DNA from: an uncultured Moraxellaceae bacterium
GTDB taxonomy: Bacteria; Pseudomonadota; Gammaproteobacteria; Pseudomonadales; Moraxellaceae
Assembly: GCA_937928295.1 (NCBI GenBank)
Contig: CALEYY010000211.1
Span: forward strand, 1 to 6,721
Length of the DNA: 6,721 bases
Direction of reading: 5' to 3'
Part shown: piece after piece, positions 5,865 through 6,721 of the stretch
How the letters are laid out: every line of letters starts with the position of its first letter
Position numbering within the stretch: position 1 is the stretch's first letter
Notes under the pieces: generated by a model
Database searches by the model: none
The model's input: only the letters and a program-made list of their open reading frames with translations
What the model was told of the DNA's origin: nothing
Translations under genes and position numbers: made by a program

Positions 5865-6672
5865 ATGTCCGACGCCACACCTTTTGTCTATCCCGCCGAC
5901 AGCGTTGGCGTTGCCACGCCGCAGACGGTGCATTTCGACACGCCGCTGACGCTGGCCAGCGGCCGCGTGCTGAAAGCCTACGACATCGTTTACGAGACTT
6001 ACGGCACGCTCAACGCCGAGCGCAGCAATGCCGTGCTGATCTGCCATGCGCTGTCCGGGCATCATCATGCCGCCGGTTTCCATGCTGGCGAAGATCCGGC
6101 CAAAGCCAAGCCGGGCTGGTGGGATGCCGCCATCGGGCCGGGCAAGGTCATCGATACCGATCGCTTCTTTGTGGTGGCCATGAACAACCTCGGCGGCTGC
6201 CACGGCTCGACCGGGCCGTCGTCCATCTGCCCGGATACCGGTGTGCCGTTCGGCCCGGATTTTCCGCTGGTGGCGGTGCGTGACTGGGTCAAGGTGCAGG
6301 CGCAGGTCTCGGATCATCTCGGCATTGCGTGCTGGGCCGCTGTAGTTGGTGGCTCGCTGGGTGGCATGCAGGTGCTGCGCTGGAGCATCGATCAGCCGGA
6401 GCGGATTGCCAACGCGGTGATCATCGCCAGTGCGCCGAAGCTGTCGGCGCAGAACATCGCTTTCAACGAGGTGGCGCGTCAGGCCATCCGCCGCGATCCG
6501 GACTTTCATGGCGGCCATTACTACGCTAAGGGCGTGGTGCCGGAAGTGGGCCTGTCGCTGGCGCGCATGGTCGGTCACATCACCTATCTGTCTGACGATG
6601 CCATGCACCAGAAATTCGGTCGCGATCTGCGTGCCACGACCTACCAGTACGGCTTCGATGCCGAGTTCCAGG
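5865..6672 (+). CDS. metX: Homoserine O-acyltransferase MetX, truncated by adapter sequence
   Basis: An alpha/beta-hydrolase-fold enzyme that acylates the hydroxyl of L-homoserine (from acetyl- or succinyl-CoA) as the first committed step of methionine synthesis in the cytoplasm. Visible motifs are YETYGTLN (43–50), CHALSGHHHAAG (60–71), GWWDAAIGPGK (84–94), NNLGGCHGSTGPSS (107–120) and the nucleophile elbow GGSLGGMQ (162–169) with Ser164. The start ATG 5865 matches the family N-terminus; upstream in-frame codons encode an unrelated sequence overlapping yggU. Only residues 1–269, to DAEFQ, are genuine. The rest, with the catalytic Asp and His, is replaced by adapter, and the open frame closes artificially at 6695. 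Acyl donor preference cannot be decided from this part. It lies 25 nt after yggU. In related genomes metW usually follows. Confidence 0.93.
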
Positions 6673-6721
6673 AGATCGGAAGAGCACACGTCTGAACTCC
6701 AGTCACACTTGATGATCTCGT
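6673..6721 (+). other. Illumina TruSeq-type adapter with index (sequencing artefact)
   Basis: From 6673 the sequence reads AGATCGGAAGAGC and continues ACACGTCTGAACTCCAGTCAC (to 6706), the standard Illumina 3' adapter. Then come eight bases ACTTGATG (6707–6714) in the index position and ATCTCGT (6715–6721), the start of the P7 flank. The A at 6673 fits A-tailing of the insert. This is read-through left in the assembly, not genomic DNA. Confidence 0.98.

Noticed and set aside
5748..6689. 313-codon open frame on the minus strand opposite metX and yggU
   Set aside because: Its first residues (MCSSDL) come from the adapter, and the rest is antisense to clear coding genes with no recognisable domain.
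1..6721. CRISPR arrays, tRNA or rRNA genes, insertion sequences, attachment sites
   Set aside because: I saw no regularly spaced repeats, no tRNA-like cloverleaf or rRNA stretch, and no transposase or terminal inverted repeats around the TA module.

Overview
The window looks like the end of an assembled contig from a GC-rich gammaproteobacterium. The main evidence is gene order: a pilT-type ATPase gene divergent from yggS–proC–yggT–yggU–metX. From memory, this matches the pilT/proC/metX neighbourhood of Pseudomonas and relatives. Genus cannot be set from sequence alone. The right-hand 49 bases are not biological: they read as an Illumina TruSeq-type 3' adapter with an 8-base index, so metX is cut off there.

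Left part (1–2132): the C-terminal portion of a PhoD-like metallophosphatase runs rightward off the left edge. It converges, with only 7 bp between stop codons, on a two-gene leftward operon of the RES–Xre (ParST/MbcTA) toxin–antitoxin class. The antitoxin gene comes first and the RES-domain toxin second, 2 nt apart. An AT-rich 85-bp gap upstream of the antitoxin carries a perfect 12-bp inverted repeat that overlaps the best promoter candidate, as expected for an autoregulatory operator.

Middle (2218–3371): a leftward gene for a PilT-family retraction ATPase has all core motifs but is divergent: a shortened C-terminus, an insertion after the Asp box, and no pilU beside it. Its 128-bp divergent intergenic region with yggS holds a near-perfect 14-bp tandem repeat and a second repeat/hairpin element.

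Right part (3372–6672): a tightly packed rightward gene string encodes a PLP-homeostasis protein (YggS), pyrroline-5-carboxylate reductase (ProC), a YggT membrane protein, a DUF167/YggU protein with an unusual start region, and a truncated MetX homoserine acyltransferase. Short gaps (12, 18, overlap, 25 nt) suggest one transcript linking PLP homeostasis, proline synthesis and methionine synthesis.

I found no convincing undescribed system. The points most worth checking are the adapter artefact, the TA operator, the divergent PilT without PilU, and the start codon of yggU.
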